64,000 bases of DNA from Thiomicrorhabdus sp. 6S3-12 (GTDB lineage Bacteria; Pseudomonadota; Gammaproteobacteria; Thiomicrospirales; Thiomicrospiraceae): contig NZ_JAGETW010000007.1 in assembly GCF_017571475.1 (NCBI RefSeq), positions 124,001-188,000 on the forward strand, written 5' to 3'. Both the position numbers and the translations under genes were made by a program. This document shows, one piece after another, positions 8,986 to 17,787 of the stretch; the first letter of the stretch is position 1, and every line of letters begins with the position of its first letter. Under the pieces are notes generated by a model. It did no database searches. It was not told where the DNA came from and saw nothing but the letters and a program-made list of their open reading frames with translations.

Positions 8986-9900
8986 CTATTTATCCTGTTT
9001 GAGCAGGTGTTGGATCAGGCTCATGGAACCAAGCAACTCGCTGGTTTCCACCGGGATGACGATTTTGTTGCTGGAATCGGATTCGGCCAATCCGGAAAAG
9101 GCTTTAACCCGATCCTTGGCCAGCAGATATTCCGCCGCCTGAGGATTTTCCTGCATCGCCTGATTGACGGCTTCGATCGCCAGCTGCTGACCGATACCGA
9201 GTTGTTCCTGCTGGTAACGTTCGGCATCGGCGGTTCTTTCAAGCGCTTCGGCTTCAAGAAACGCCTTCTGCTTCAAGGCTTCTGCTTCGGCAATCACTGC
9301 ATTTTTTTCCGCCTGCGCTTTGGTTTCGATGGCGCGTCTTTCACGCGTCGCCTGCAACTGCAGTTCCATCGCTTTCTGCACCTCTTCCGGTACGGAAATG
9401 TCGCTGACCTCGACCCTTGTGACTTTTAGACCCCATTCGTTGCTGGCATTGTTCAGCGCCTGCATCAGGGAGGCGTTCAGATCGTCGCGCGAACTTAGGG
9501 TTTCGTCCAGTTCCAGCGAACCGATCTCGGAACGCAGGGTGGTCTGGCACAGCTGGCTGATCATATGTTTAACGTCCAGCGCGGAGTAGGTTGCCGCTTG
9601 GGCATCGGTAATGCGGATAAAGACGATACCGTCGATGAAAATGGAAACGTTGTCTTTGGTAATGACCCTTTGCGAAGGGATATCGATGGTCTGTTCCTGC
9701 ATGTTGTATTTGACGCGGACATCATCGATAAAGGGAATAATAAAGTTCAGTCCGCCTTCCAGCGTGCAGTTGTATTTTCCGAGCCGTTCGATAACCCAGT
9801 TTTCCGCCTGCGGAACGACCTTGACTCCGCGCATCAGAATAAACAGTACTGCGACAAAAAGAATAATGACCAATGCGTTGTCGGTCAGTTGAATATCCAT
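8986..9900 (-). CDS. qmcA: SPFH/stomatin-like membrane protein (QmcA type)
   Basis: 304-residue protein anchored by an N-terminal membrane helix (about residues 9-25), followed by an SPFH (Band 7) domain (VVPQAENWVIERLGKY, then the conserved ITKDNVSIFIDGIVFIRI) and an Ala/Glu-rich coiled coil (ERRAIETKAQAEKNAVIAEA). ATG at 9900 is chosen because GGAGG precedes it; an upstream start at 9960 would add 20 residues. It is paired with NfeD, which matches the known stomatin operon partner. Likely role: scaffold of membrane microdomains and protease (FtsH) control, inferred from the family. Confidence 0.88.
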   Translation of the reverse strand: MDIQLTDNALVIILFVAVLFILMRGVKVVPQAENWVIERLGKYNCTLEGGLNFIIPFIDDVRVKYNMQEQTIDIPSQRVITKDNVSIFIDGIVFIRITDAQAATYSALDVKHMISQLCQTTLRSEIGSLELDETLSSRDDLNASLMQALNNASNEWGLKVTRVEVSDISVPEEVQKAMELQLQATRERRAIETKAQAEKNAVIAEAEALKQKAFLEAEALERTADAERYQQEQLGIGQQLAIEAVNQAMQENPQAAEYLLAKDRVKAFSGLAESDSSNKIVIPVETSELLGSMSLIQHLLKQDK

Positions 9901-9932
9901 ATCAATAACGCCTCCATAAGATGGCAAAAGTT

Positions 9933-10520
9933 TTATGAAATCTTTTTGCCGACGAACCAACTATAACGCTGCTTGCAGTTCAGGTCGAGCGAATTTTCCG
10001 ATGCAAGCCAGCCCTCGCCGTAGACTTCGCAGCGCAATCCGGAAAAAAGTTTCGGCAGTTCTCCGCTGTGCAGATAGAAATCGGCATTGCCCGGGCCATT
10101 TTCCTGTTTCGGGCCGAGAAAGCTCTGGTAGAAAAGCAATCCATTGGGTTTAAGGGCCTGCACAATCTGTTTGGCCATTGAGCGCTCGAGGTAGCGACTG
10201 ACGACAATCGCGTCGTATTTTTGATAAGGCAGCAGCATCTGCTCCAGATCGGTAATTAACGGCGTAATCGGCAGGTGATTTAGGCTGGCGTAATTATTGA
10301 GCACTGTCAGGGCGTTATCGGAGATATCCCAAGCGTCGGTTTTCAAGCCGCAGCGCGCCAGAAAACGGGCGTTACCGCCCAGACCGCAGGCCAGTTCAAG
10401 AGCTTTGCCGGAGAAGGGCAGCAGTTTGCTGTGCTGCTGCAGGACATAGCACGGATTGGCCGGAGTCTTAAGGTCGGCGTCGGCATAACGCTGCTCCCAC
10501 TTCTGTTGCACGCTGCTCAT
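9933..10520 (-). CDS. Class I SAM-dependent methyltransferase
   Basis: 195-residue Rossmann-fold methyltransferase. The SAM-binding motif I is LELACGLGGNARFLA near residues 41-55, followed by an acidic strand end (TDAWDIS) and motif post-I. N-terminal W..RY and the compact size recall TehB-like small-molecule or metalloid methyltransferases, but the substrate is not shown. It lies 10 bases after trkH on the same strand and may be the last gene of the def-to-trkH run. Confidence 0.8.
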   Translation of the reverse strand: MSSVQQKWEQRYADADLKTPANPCYVLQQHSKLLPFSGKALELACGLGGNARFLARCGLKTDAWDISDNALTVLNNYASLNHLPITPLITDLEQMLLPYQKYDAIVVSRYLERSMAKQIVQALKPNGLLFYQSFLGPKQENGPGNADFYLHSGELPKLFSGLRCEVYGEGWLASENSLDLNCKQRYSWFVGKKIS

Positions 10521-10530
10521 TGTTTATCCT

Positions 10531-11982
10531 TTATTTACGCCAGAAAGCGGCAGTAAAGAGTACCAGTAGAGTGAAGATTTCCAGACGGCCCAGCAACATG
10601 GCGAACGTCAGCACCCATTTAACCGGATCGCTGAGGTTCTGGTAGTTTGCCGAGACTTCGCCGAGGCCCGGGCCGAGGTTGTTCATCATCGCCGCCACCG
10701 AAGAGAAGGCGGTGACCTGATCGACGCCGAGCGCCATGACCGCCAGCATAATGATGGTGAAGGTAAAGACATAAACCGCAAGGAAGCCCCAGACCGCCAT
10801 CATGACTTTTTCCGGTATGGTTTTATTGCCCAGTTTGACCGGCATAATCGCATTCGGGTGCAGCAACCCCTGAATTTCGCGGATCACCTGTTTGCTCAAC
10901 AGCAGGAAGCGGATGACTTTCATACCTCCGGCGGTCGAGCCGGCACTACCGCCGATAAAGCTGACAAAAATCAGCAGAACCGGCAGAAACCCGGGCCATG
11001 CCGGGAAATCGGCATTGGCGAATCCGGTGGTCGTGGCCAGGGATACGCTCTGGAACAGGCCGAAACGCAAGGCTTCTTCCCAGCTCGGATAGACCTGATG
11101 CAGGTACAGGAACAGGCTGACTACGATGGTAACCAGAATCAGTATGGAGGCGTAGACTTTGAATTCCGGATCGCTGAGATAGACATTGGTATTCAGGTTG
11201 CGGAAAGCGCTGAAATGCAGGGCGAAATTAATTCCCGCCAAGAACATAAAGAAGATCGCGACCAGTTCGATTTCGAAGCTGTCAAAGTAGCCGATACTGG
11301 CGTCGTGGGTCGAAAAACCGCCGATGGCAACGGTGGAGAAACTATGGCTGAAAGCGTCGAACCAGTTCATGCCGGCAATCCAGTAAGCAATCGCACAGGC
11401 CAAGGTCAATCCGAGATAGATGTACCATAATGCTTTGGCAGTTTCGGAAATACGCGGCGCGATTTTTGAATCTTTGACCGGCCCTGGAGTTTCCGCACGA
11501 TACAGCTGCATACCACCGACACCCAGCATCGGCAGAACGGCAACCGCCAGTACGATAATCCCCATGCCGCCCAGCCATTGCAGCTGCTGTCGATACCAGA
11601 GTATCGATTGCGGCATGCTGTCCAAGCCGGTCAGTACGGTGGCACCAGTCGTAGTCAGGCCGGAAAAGGATTCGAAAATCGCGTCAGTGAGACTTAGAGA
11701 GACCTCTTGTTCGATATACAGCGGCAGGGCTCCGACGACCCCTAATACCACCCAGAACATTACCACGACGAAAAAACCGTCGCGGATCTTCAGGTCGTGC
11801 TTGTAGTCGCGTACCGGAAGCCAGAGCAGCAGGCCGAGCAGCAGGACGCCGCCCATGACCGAGGCGAATTCGATCAGCGCGCCGTCATTGTAGATGGCGG
11901 CAATAATCACCGGCGGTACCAGCGTTAAGCTGAAAATCATCAGCAGCAGGCCGATGACCTTGAGAATGATTTTGGAGTGCAT
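10531..11982 (-). CDS. trkH: Trk potassium uptake channel subunit TrkH
   Basis: 483-residue polytopic membrane protein that forms the potassium pore of the Trk system. The four pore-loop repeats are visible, each with a central Gly: SGLTTTGATVLTGLD, TVAIGGFSTHDASIG, SLATTTGFANADF and a last one around AAMMNNLGPGLGEV. Length matches the family. It follows trkA by only 6 bases, so the channel and its regulatory subunit are co-expressed, at the end of the long operon that also carries ntrY and ntrX. Confidence 0.95.
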   Translation of the reverse strand: MHSKIILKVIGLLLMIFSLTLVPPVIIAAIYNDGALIEFASVMGGVLLLGLLLWLPVRDYKHDLKIRDGFFVVVMFWVVLGVVGALPLYIEQEVSLSLTDAIFESFSGLTTTGATVLTGLDSMPQSILWYRQQLQWLGGMGIIVLAVAVLPMLGVGGMQLYRAETPGPVKDSKIAPRISETAKALWYIYLGLTLACAIAYWIAGMNWFDAFSHSFSTVAIGGFSTHDASIGYFDSFEIELVAIFFMFLAGINFALHFSAFRNLNTNVYLSDPEFKVYASILILVTIVVSLFLYLHQVYPSWEEALRFGLFQSVSLATTTGFANADFPAWPGFLPVLLIFVSFIGGSAGSTAGGMKVIRFLLLSKQVIREIQGLLHPNAIMPVKLGNKTIPEKVMMAVWGFLAVYVFTFTIIMLAVMALGVDQVTAFSSVAAMMNNLGPGLGEVSANYQNLSDPVKWVLTFAMLLGRLEIFTLLVLFTAAFWRK

Positions 11983-11988
11983 CTAAGG

Positions 11989-13392
11989 TTAACTCCAGCT
12001 GAACCAGCTTGGTTTGCTGGTTGCGAACAGTTCGGCAACCGCAGAGGTGCTGTTCGGGTCGGTCAGGAAGAGTACAACGTGATCCTCCGCTTCGATCTCG
12101 AGATCGCGGTGGGCGATAATGACCTGATCGTTGCGGATAATGGCGCCGACGGTAATGTCGCTCGGCCAAGGAATTTCGGCAATGGTTTTACCGATGATTT
12201 CCGAGGTATTCTCGCTGCCGTGAGCGACCACTTCCATGGCTTCGGCGGCACCTCGTCGCAGAGTGACAGCCTTGACGGTGTCCCCCTGACGGGTGTGGTG
12301 CAACAGATTACTGGTGGTGATCCGGTCGGCGGAGATGGCGACATCAATCCCGTTCAACTGGATCAGCTCGACATACGACTGATTGTTTACCAGAGCGATT
12401 ACCCGGCGTACACCGAGTTTTTTGGCCAGCATGCCGGAAATGATATTGGCTTCGTCACTGTTGGTGACGGCGACAAACAGATCGATTTCATCAATATTCT
12501 CTTCCAGCAACAGGTCTTTATCGGAGATGTCACCGTGGATAATAACAGTATTGTTGAGTTTTTCCGCGACCTCTCTGGCCTGATTCATATTGTGATCGAC
12601 CAGTTTGACCTGGTGGGTTTTTTCCAGCGCTTGCGCAAGATGGAAACCGACGTTCCCTCCGCCGGCGATCATAATGTTGCGCGAAGGCTTCTCTTTACGC
12701 TGGCGCAGTTCGGTAATGATCGCCGGAACATGCTGCGGTTCGGCAAGGAAGAAGACTTCGTCCCCGGTACGAATCACGGTGTCGCCGGTCGGCATGACGA
12801 TTTCATCCTTGCGGTAGATCGCAACAATACGGGTCTTAATGTGATTCGGCAGGTGGTTTCGCAGAGTATTGATTTTCTTATTGACCAGCAACCCGTCCTC
12901 ATGCGCCGGCATGGCGACCAGACGTAGCTTCCCGTCGTGAAAGTCGATTACCTGCAAAGAGCCGGGGTAGGCGATAAGCTGGAGAATGTAGTTGGTAACC
13001 AGATTTTCCGGACTGATAAGCAGATCTATATCAATCGCTTTTTCGTTTTCAGTGCGGTTGAAGAGTTCCGGGTGCTCCAGATAGGAACGCCCGCGGACGC
13101 GGGCGATTTTAGTCGGAACTCGGAACATGAGCTGGGCCAGATGACAGGCGACGATATTGGTTTCATCGTTCTGGGTGGCGGCGATCAGCATATCGGCGTC
13201 TTCCAGTCCGGCCTGCATCAGAATGTCCGGGTGAGAGGCATGTCCGAATACGGTACGAATATCAAGACGGTCTTGCAGACGTTGCAGGTGAAGTCGATCG
13301 ATATCCACCACAGTCACATCGTTGTTTTCATTTGCCAAGACTTCGGCCAGCGAGGAACCAACCTGGCCGGCGCCTAAAATTACAATATTCAT
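11989..13392 (-). CDS. trkA: Trk potassium uptake regulatory subunit TrkA
   Basis: 467-residue cytoplasmic subunit gating TrkH by binding NAD(H) and adenine nucleotides. Two tandem RCK modules can be seen: MNIVILGAGQVGSSLAEVLA at the start (Rossmann GxGxxG) and IMIAGGGNVGFHLAQALEK near residue 235, each followed by an RCK-C half. It sits between ntrX and trkH. Length is close to the usual 458. No oddities. Confidence 0.95.
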   Translation of the reverse strand: MNIVILGAGQVGSSLAEVLANENNDVTVVDIDRLHLQRLQDRLDIRTVFGHASHPDILMQAGLEDADMLIAATQNDETNIVACHLAQLMFRVPTKIARVRGRSYLEHPELFNRTENEKAIDIDLLISPENLVTNYILQLIAYPGSLQVIDFHDGKLRLVAMPAHEDGLLVNKKINTLRNHLPNHIKTRIVAIYRKDEIVMPTGDTVIRTGDEVFFLAEPQHVPAIITELRQRKEKPSRNIMIAGGGNVGFHLAQALEKTHQVKLVDHNMNQAREVAEKLNNTVIIHGDISDKDLLLEENIDEIDLFVAVTNSDEANIISGMLAKKLGVRRVIALVNNQSYVELIQLNGIDVAISADRITTSNLLHHTRQGDTVKAVTLRRGAAEAMEVVAHGSENTSEIIGKTIAEIPWPSDITVGAIIRNDQVIIAHRDLEIEAEDHVVLFLTDPNSTSAVAELFATSKPSWFSWS

Positions 13393-13426
13393 TTAACTAT
13401 GGTCTCAATATTCACTTCGGACTGCT

Positions 13427-14761
13427 TCAAAGCGGATTTTTCGGGTCGATTCCGAGGTTTTTCAGTTTCCGGTACAGGTTGGTGCGGTCGATACCGGATC
13501 GTTTGGCGGTTTCGGATACATTTCCGCCTGTTTCGCGTAAAAGTTGTGACAGATAAGCGGCTTCAAGGCGGTCTTTAGCCTCTTTCAAATTGACGCTGGT
13601 ATCGATCGCTGCCGTCTGGGCACTTTCGTTATGGGATTCGCTGAGGTACTTACGGACTTCCTCGTCGGAAATTTCGCCGTTGCCGAGAATCAGTATACGC
13701 TGCACCAGATTCTGTAGCTCTTTAAGATTCCCAGGCCAGGCGTACTGACGCAGAATATTTTGCGCCGGAACACTGAAATGGCGGTATTCCAAAGCATCGT
13801 GAGTCACATAATGATTGATGAAAAAATCCAGTAGCTCCGGGATGTCTTCCGTATGCTGGCGCAGCGCAGGAATGGCGATCGGCATGACTTTTAAGCGCTG
13901 ATAAAGGTCATCGCGAAAGTTTTTGTGTTCCACTTCAAGTTCCAAATCCCCGCGGCTCAGGGCAATCACGCGGATATCAAGATCAATGGTTTCATTGCCG
14001 ACCTGAACCTGTTTATGGTTGATCAGGTCGGTGAGAATATTTTGCGCGTCAATGCTCAGTTGTTCGATATTGGCCACCACCAGAGTGCCCTGATCGGCCT
14101 GACGTAACTGCTGGATCAGAGCGGATTCCTGCATCTGCTCCAGATAGCGGTTAAAGTCATAGGCCGAGAGCTCGACAATGGCCGCGTCTTTGCGGTTGCT
14201 GGTTTTGTGCAGGGCGCGCGCCAGATGGTGTTTGCCGCTGCCTGACTCGCCTTCGATCAGAACCGGCATGGTGAATTTGGACAGGCGTTCGATGGTTTCG
14301 CGCAGACTGACCATCGCCTTGCTTTTACCGATCGGCAGAAACTGTTCCGGTAACTTCTGTTTGAGCTGACGGTTTTCCTGATTCAGGCGGATATTTTCCA
14401 TCGCCCGTTCCGCGGTGACGATCAGTTTGGCAAGAGAGAGCGGCTTTTCCAGAAAGTCGTAAGCGCCAAGGCGGGTCGCTTCGATCGCCGTTTCAATGGT
14501 GCCGTGGCCAGACATCATGATCACTTTGGTGTGTTCCAGAAGCGCTTCTTCCTGCATCTCCTTGAGCAACGAAATACCGTCTACATCCGGCATCCAGACA
14601 TCAAGGAACATAATGTCGGGAAGGCTCTGACGCCAAGCCTGTTTCGCTTGGATGCCATTGGCGGCCGTGGCGACTTGATAACCTTCCTCGGCAAAGATTT
14701 CTTGCATTAAATTGCGGATATCTTTTTCATCATCAACGATCAGCAGTTTGCCAGGTTTCAT
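13427..14761 (-). CDS. ntrX: NtrX-like response regulator lacking the GAFTGA loop
   Basis: 444 residues: receiver domain (phospho-acceptor Asp in MFLDVWMPD near residue 54), an AAA+ domain, and a C-terminal Fis-type helix-turn-helix (GGNVSETAKRSGIDRTNLYR). Walker A is kept (GESGSGKHH near 174), and the arginine/sensor region is kept (FRDDLYQRLKVMPIAIPALR). The stretch that normally holds ELFGHEKGAFTGA is replaced by a short LEQMQESALIQQLRQADQG, and Walker B reads GTLVVANIEQL instead of GTLFLDEI. Contact with sigma-54 RNA polymerase and ATP hydrolysis are therefore doubtful. The start overlaps the end of ntrY by 4 bases. Probably acts as a DNA-binding regulator rather than a classical sigma-54 activator (inference). 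Confidence 0.88.
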   Translation of the reverse strand: MKPGKLLIVDDEKDIRNLMQEIFAEEGYQVATAANGIQAKQAWRQSLPDIMFLDVWMPDVDGISLLKEMQEEALLEHTKVIMMSGHGTIETAIEATRLGAYDFLEKPLSLAKLIVTAERAMENIRLNQENRQLKQKLPEQFLPIGKSKAMVSLRETIERLSKFTMPVLIEGESGSGKHHLARALHKTSNRKDAAIVELSAYDFNRYLEQMQESALIQQLRQADQGTLVVANIEQLSIDAQNILTDLINHKQVQVGNETIDLDIRVIALSRGDLELEVEHKNFRDDLYQRLKVMPIAIPALRQHTEDIPELLDFFINHYVTHDALEYRHFSVPAQNILRQYAWPGNLKELQNLVQRILILGNGEISDEEVRKYLSESHNESAQTAAIDTSVNLKEAKDRLEAAYLSQLLRETGGNVSETAKRSGIDRTNLYRKLKNLGIDPKNPL

Positions 14762-16980
14762 GTTCTCTCGCTAGCTAAAACAGGTAGGGTGATTATAAAG
14801 CAGGTTCCCTCGGCGGGTGAAGCCTTAACGCGGATTTGCCCATGATGTTCATCAACTATCTTGCGGACAATCGCCAGCCCCAGCCCGGTTCCTTTCGGTT
14901 TGTCGGTGGCATAGGGTTCGAAAATCCAGTTCTGGGCTTCTTTGGGAATACCGGGACCGTTATCGCAAACCTTGATCTGCAGCGAGTCTTCGTCAATCTG
15001 TTCTGCGGAGATTTCGACGCGCGGCTGCGGCAGGTCTTCGGTTGCTTCCAGAGCATTTTTGATCAGGTTGTGGAACAGCTGGCGCAGGCGGGCTTTATCG
15101 GCCATTACCAGCGGGCAGTTGTTGTTCAGGTGCGAGGTCACTTGCCACTTTGCGTTCGGGTTCTGGTACATCTCGGTGATGCCTTGAATCAGCGAGCACA
15201 GTTCGGTTTTTTGCAGCTCGACTTCCGGCGTGTTCGCATAGTCGCTGAAAGCCTGAACCAAGGTTTGCATGGTGCTGACCTGCTCGATAATGGTTTGCGT
15301 CAGCCGCTCCAGAAGCTCGCGGTCCTCGCCCTGCAGACGACGGCCGAGCTTGAAATTCAGGCGCTCTGCGGAGAGCTGGATCGGTGTCAGAGGGTTTTTA
15401 ATTTCATGCGCCAGACGGCGGGCAACATCGCTCCAGGCGGCATGCAGCTGTGCCTGTACCAGATCGGTGATGTCATCGATAACGATAATATAACCCGCGA
15501 CTTGCTTCTCCAATGAAGGTAACGGCGAGCCGTGTAGCATGAGAATTTTCTGTCCTTCGCTGCTCTGGAATTCGAACTGCAATGCCCAGGTCAGGTTGGG
15601 TTGGTTTTGATGATCGTCAAAGTGTTGCACGATCTTGTCGAACAGCAGTTGCAGGCTCTGCTGATGCATGGCTTCATCGTCCTGCAGCGTTTCCAGATTC
15701 TTTGCCTTAGCCAGAAACGGCAGACTCTGTTCTAGAAGGTGTTCGCTTTTTATGCCGAGTATGCGTTCAGCGGCACTGTTAAGCGTTCGGATCTGTTTCT
15801 GGGTATCGAGCGTGATGACGCCGCTGGAAAGGTTCTGAATGATGGCCTGCAGATAGAGTTTCTGGACTTCGGCCTGCTGGTGACTGAGTTTGATATCGTT
15901 TCGGGCCTGGGCAATGCGCGCGATCATATCGTTGAAAGAGTTGATCAGGTCGCCGAATTCATCCTGTTGTTTGACCGGCATGCGGATGGTGTAATCTCCA
16001 CGCGATACGGCCTTGGTTCCGCGCGCCAGAACCCGGATCGGGCTGGTAAAGTTCTGTACCGCACGGATGGTGAAAAGTACCGCCGTGACCAGTGTTAGCA
16101 GAACCACCATCGACAGGATCAGCGTGAAACTGAAAGTCAAAGGCCCTTTAAGGTAGGAGAGTTCGCGGTACTGCTCGGTCGCCAGTGCAACCGAATCCGA
16201 CAGTTCGGTGATGTTGGTCGGCAGAGGGAAGATTGCCTGCAGGGCGTATTGCGCATTCAGACTGTTGGTGATCGGGATGAATACACGCACGAACTGTTCT
16301 TTTTGCGTAGCTCCCGGTTGGCTTTCGATTGCCGCGTAAGGGGTTTCCTTGCGCACCTGCTGGAAAAGGTTGTCGCCGGGCGTATTCGGCAGAATCTGGG
16401 TGTTGTCCTGCGAGCTGAAAGCGATCAGTTGCTGGTTGGTTTGGTACAGAGCCACTTCCTGAGCGTTGATCAGATTGCGGATGCTGTCCACTGCCGCGAT
16501 CGGATTGAATTCCAGTGCAATCTGTTGCTGCGAGACGACAGACTGCGTCAGCTTGAGGCTGTCTCGGGTTTTATTGTCGAGGGTGATGCTGGCCAGACTG
16601 GAAGCCTTTTCCAAGGCGTCTTCGGTGGTGACGTCAAACCACTGGCTGATCCCCTGTTGGATGAAGTTCAGCGAGAAAGCGAAGATGGTGATGGCCGGAA
16701 TGCCCATTAACAGAGTCGCCAGCAGTGTCAGGCGGATAGTGACTTTGATGCCGGGAATTTTCTGTTTCAGCTGTTTGTAGAGTTTCCATAGAGTGCGGAA
16801 GAAGAGCACCAGCAATACGCCGACACCGAGCCAGGTGATGAACAGCAGAACCGAATAAACCTCGGCGAACTGCGATGCATTTTGCAGAATCTGACTCATT
16901 ACGGCCAGCATAACCATCAGAACGCTGAATAGCAGACTGACCCAGCCGAATTGTTTGATAAACCTTCCTAGAGAGCCCAT
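14758..16980 (-). CDS. ntrY: NtrY-like membrane sensor histidine kinase
   Basis: 740-residue sensor kinase partner of NtrX. Four membrane helices are visible (about residues 13-33, 43-62, 84-108 and 285-308), with a large extracytoplasmic loop between the third and fourth. A HAMP domain follows (RAVQNFTSPIRVLARGTKAV), then PAS (IQNLSSGVITLDTQKQI), the phospho-accepting His in RLAHEIKNPLTPIQLSAERL, and an ATPase domain with DNGPGIPKEA and GTGLGLAIVRKI. The 4-base overlap with ntrX indicates coupled translation. The signal is unknown; the family is linked to nitrogen or redox sensing in other bacteria. Confidence 0.92.
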   Translation of the reverse strand: MGSLGRFIKQFGWVSLLFSVLMVMLAVMSQILQNASQFAEVYSVLLFITWLGVGVLLVLFFRTLWKLYKQLKQKIPGIKVTIRLTLLATLLMGIPAITIFAFSLNFIQQGISQWFDVTTEDALEKASSLASITLDNKTRDSLKLTQSVVSQQQIALEFNPIAAVDSIRNLINAQEVALYQTNQQLIAFSSQDNTQILPNTPGDNLFQQVRKETPYAAIESQPGATQKEQFVRVFIPITNSLNAQYALQAIFPLPTNITELSDSVALATEQYRELSYLKGPLTFSFTLILSMVVLLTLVTAVLFTIRAVQNFTSPIRVLARGTKAVSRGDYTIRMPVKQQDEFGDLINSFNDMIARIAQARNDIKLSHQQAEVQKLYLQAIIQNLSSGVITLDTQKQIRTLNSAAERILGIKSEHLLEQSLPFLAKAKNLETLQDDEAMHQQSLQLLFDKIVQHFDDHQNQPNLTWALQFEFQSSEGQKILMLHGSPLPSLEKQVAGYIIVIDDITDLVQAQLHAAWSDVARRLAHEIKNPLTPIQLSAERLNFKLGRRLQGEDRELLERLTQTIIEQVSTMQTLVQAFSDYANTPEVELQKTELCSLIQGITEMYQNPNAKWQVTSHLNNNCPLVMADKARLRQLFHNLIKNALEATEDLPQPRVEISAEQIDEDSLQIKVCDNGPGIPKEAQNWIFEPYATDKPKGTGLGLAIVRKIVDEHHGQIRVKASPAEGTCFIITLPVLASERT

Positions 16981-16995
16981 GAATCGTCCTTTCGC

Positions 16996-17760
16996 TTATT
17001 GCCAGCTTAGCGGGGTGGTCAGGTTGACCTCGAACCAGCCGCTGTCCAGTCGCCAGCTTGGGTCTAGGAGGGCTTCCAGGAGCAGCGGTGCAGGCAGGGT
17101 CCAGTAATCGAGGAAAATACGCATTCGCAGCCGATATTTCTGTGTCGGGTGCAGTTCTTTAAGATGCGCTATTTCAAAGGCTTCCAATGTTCCCATGGTT
17201 TCCAGTGCGCGGTCGATGGTGGCAAAGCGCTGCAGTTTGTCGTTACGGTTATTGAACAGGACATATTGGCGGTTGATGCCATAACTGGTCAGTTCGGTCA
17301 GATAGCGGACATGTTTGCGGGTACGCTGGTAGGGGAAGCCAAGAAAGGAGCTGCTTTCGGTCAACAGAATTTCGGTTTTGAACTTGATCGGAATGCCGTG
17401 ATTAATCGCCGAGATCTGTTCGGTTCCGATACTGAATCGGCTTTGCGAATCGATTTTCAGCTGGTTGTTTTCGCGGTAATCAACGACTTTCAGAATGGTG
17501 ATGCCGGGGCTGCTGTCGCCGTCGGTGGCGCTTTTTTCGGTCAGGATTTCATCGAGGTCGATGCTCAGAACTTCCTTGTCCCGTTGATCTTCCTCCAGAT
17601 CGGTACTTTCCGCAGTCTGCTCATTGAGCAGCAGGTTGAAGGGTTCAAGGCGCAGTTTCGACGGAAGCTCGGCGTTGCTGAGACTGCTAACCGATAAAAG
17701 TATCCATGCAACGGAAAAAGAGATAAGTCGTGAGAGAGTCGTTTTCCGCATTGGTTTCAT
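16996..17760 (-). CDS. DUF4390 domain exported protein
   Basis: 254-residue protein with an N-terminal signal peptide (SFSVAWILLSVSSLSNAE). The body fits DUF4390, a family found between rsmB and ntrY in many Gammaproteobacteria: GIPIKFKTEI.L, then RKHVRYLTELTSYGINRQYVL, and a C-terminal LRMRIFLDYWTLPAPLLLEA. It is longer than many members because of an acidic insertion before the core (about residues 45-85, with DLEEDQRDKEVLSIDLDEI). Its place in the operon suggests a link with the NtrY sensor, but no activity is known. Confidence 0.85.
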   Translation of the reverse strand: MKPMRKTTLSRLISFSVAWILLSVSSLSNAELPSKLRLEPFNLLLNEQTAESTDLEEDQRDKEVLSIDLDEILTEKSATDGDSSPGITILKVVDYRENNQLKIDSQSRFSIGTEQISAINHGIPIKFKTEILLTESSSFLGFPYQRTRKHVRYLTELTSYGINRQYVLFNNRNDKLQRFATIDRALETMGTLEAFEIAHLKELHPTQKYRLRMRIFLDYWTLPAPLLLEALLDPSWRLDSGWFEVNLTTPLSWQ

Positions 17761-17787
17761 AGCATCCGAGATCGTGAATTGCGCGGT

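Noticed and set aside
11977-12927. 316-residue open frame on the plus strand opposite trkA
   Set aside because: Lies wholly against trkA, with repetitive Gly/Asp composition typical of shadow frames.
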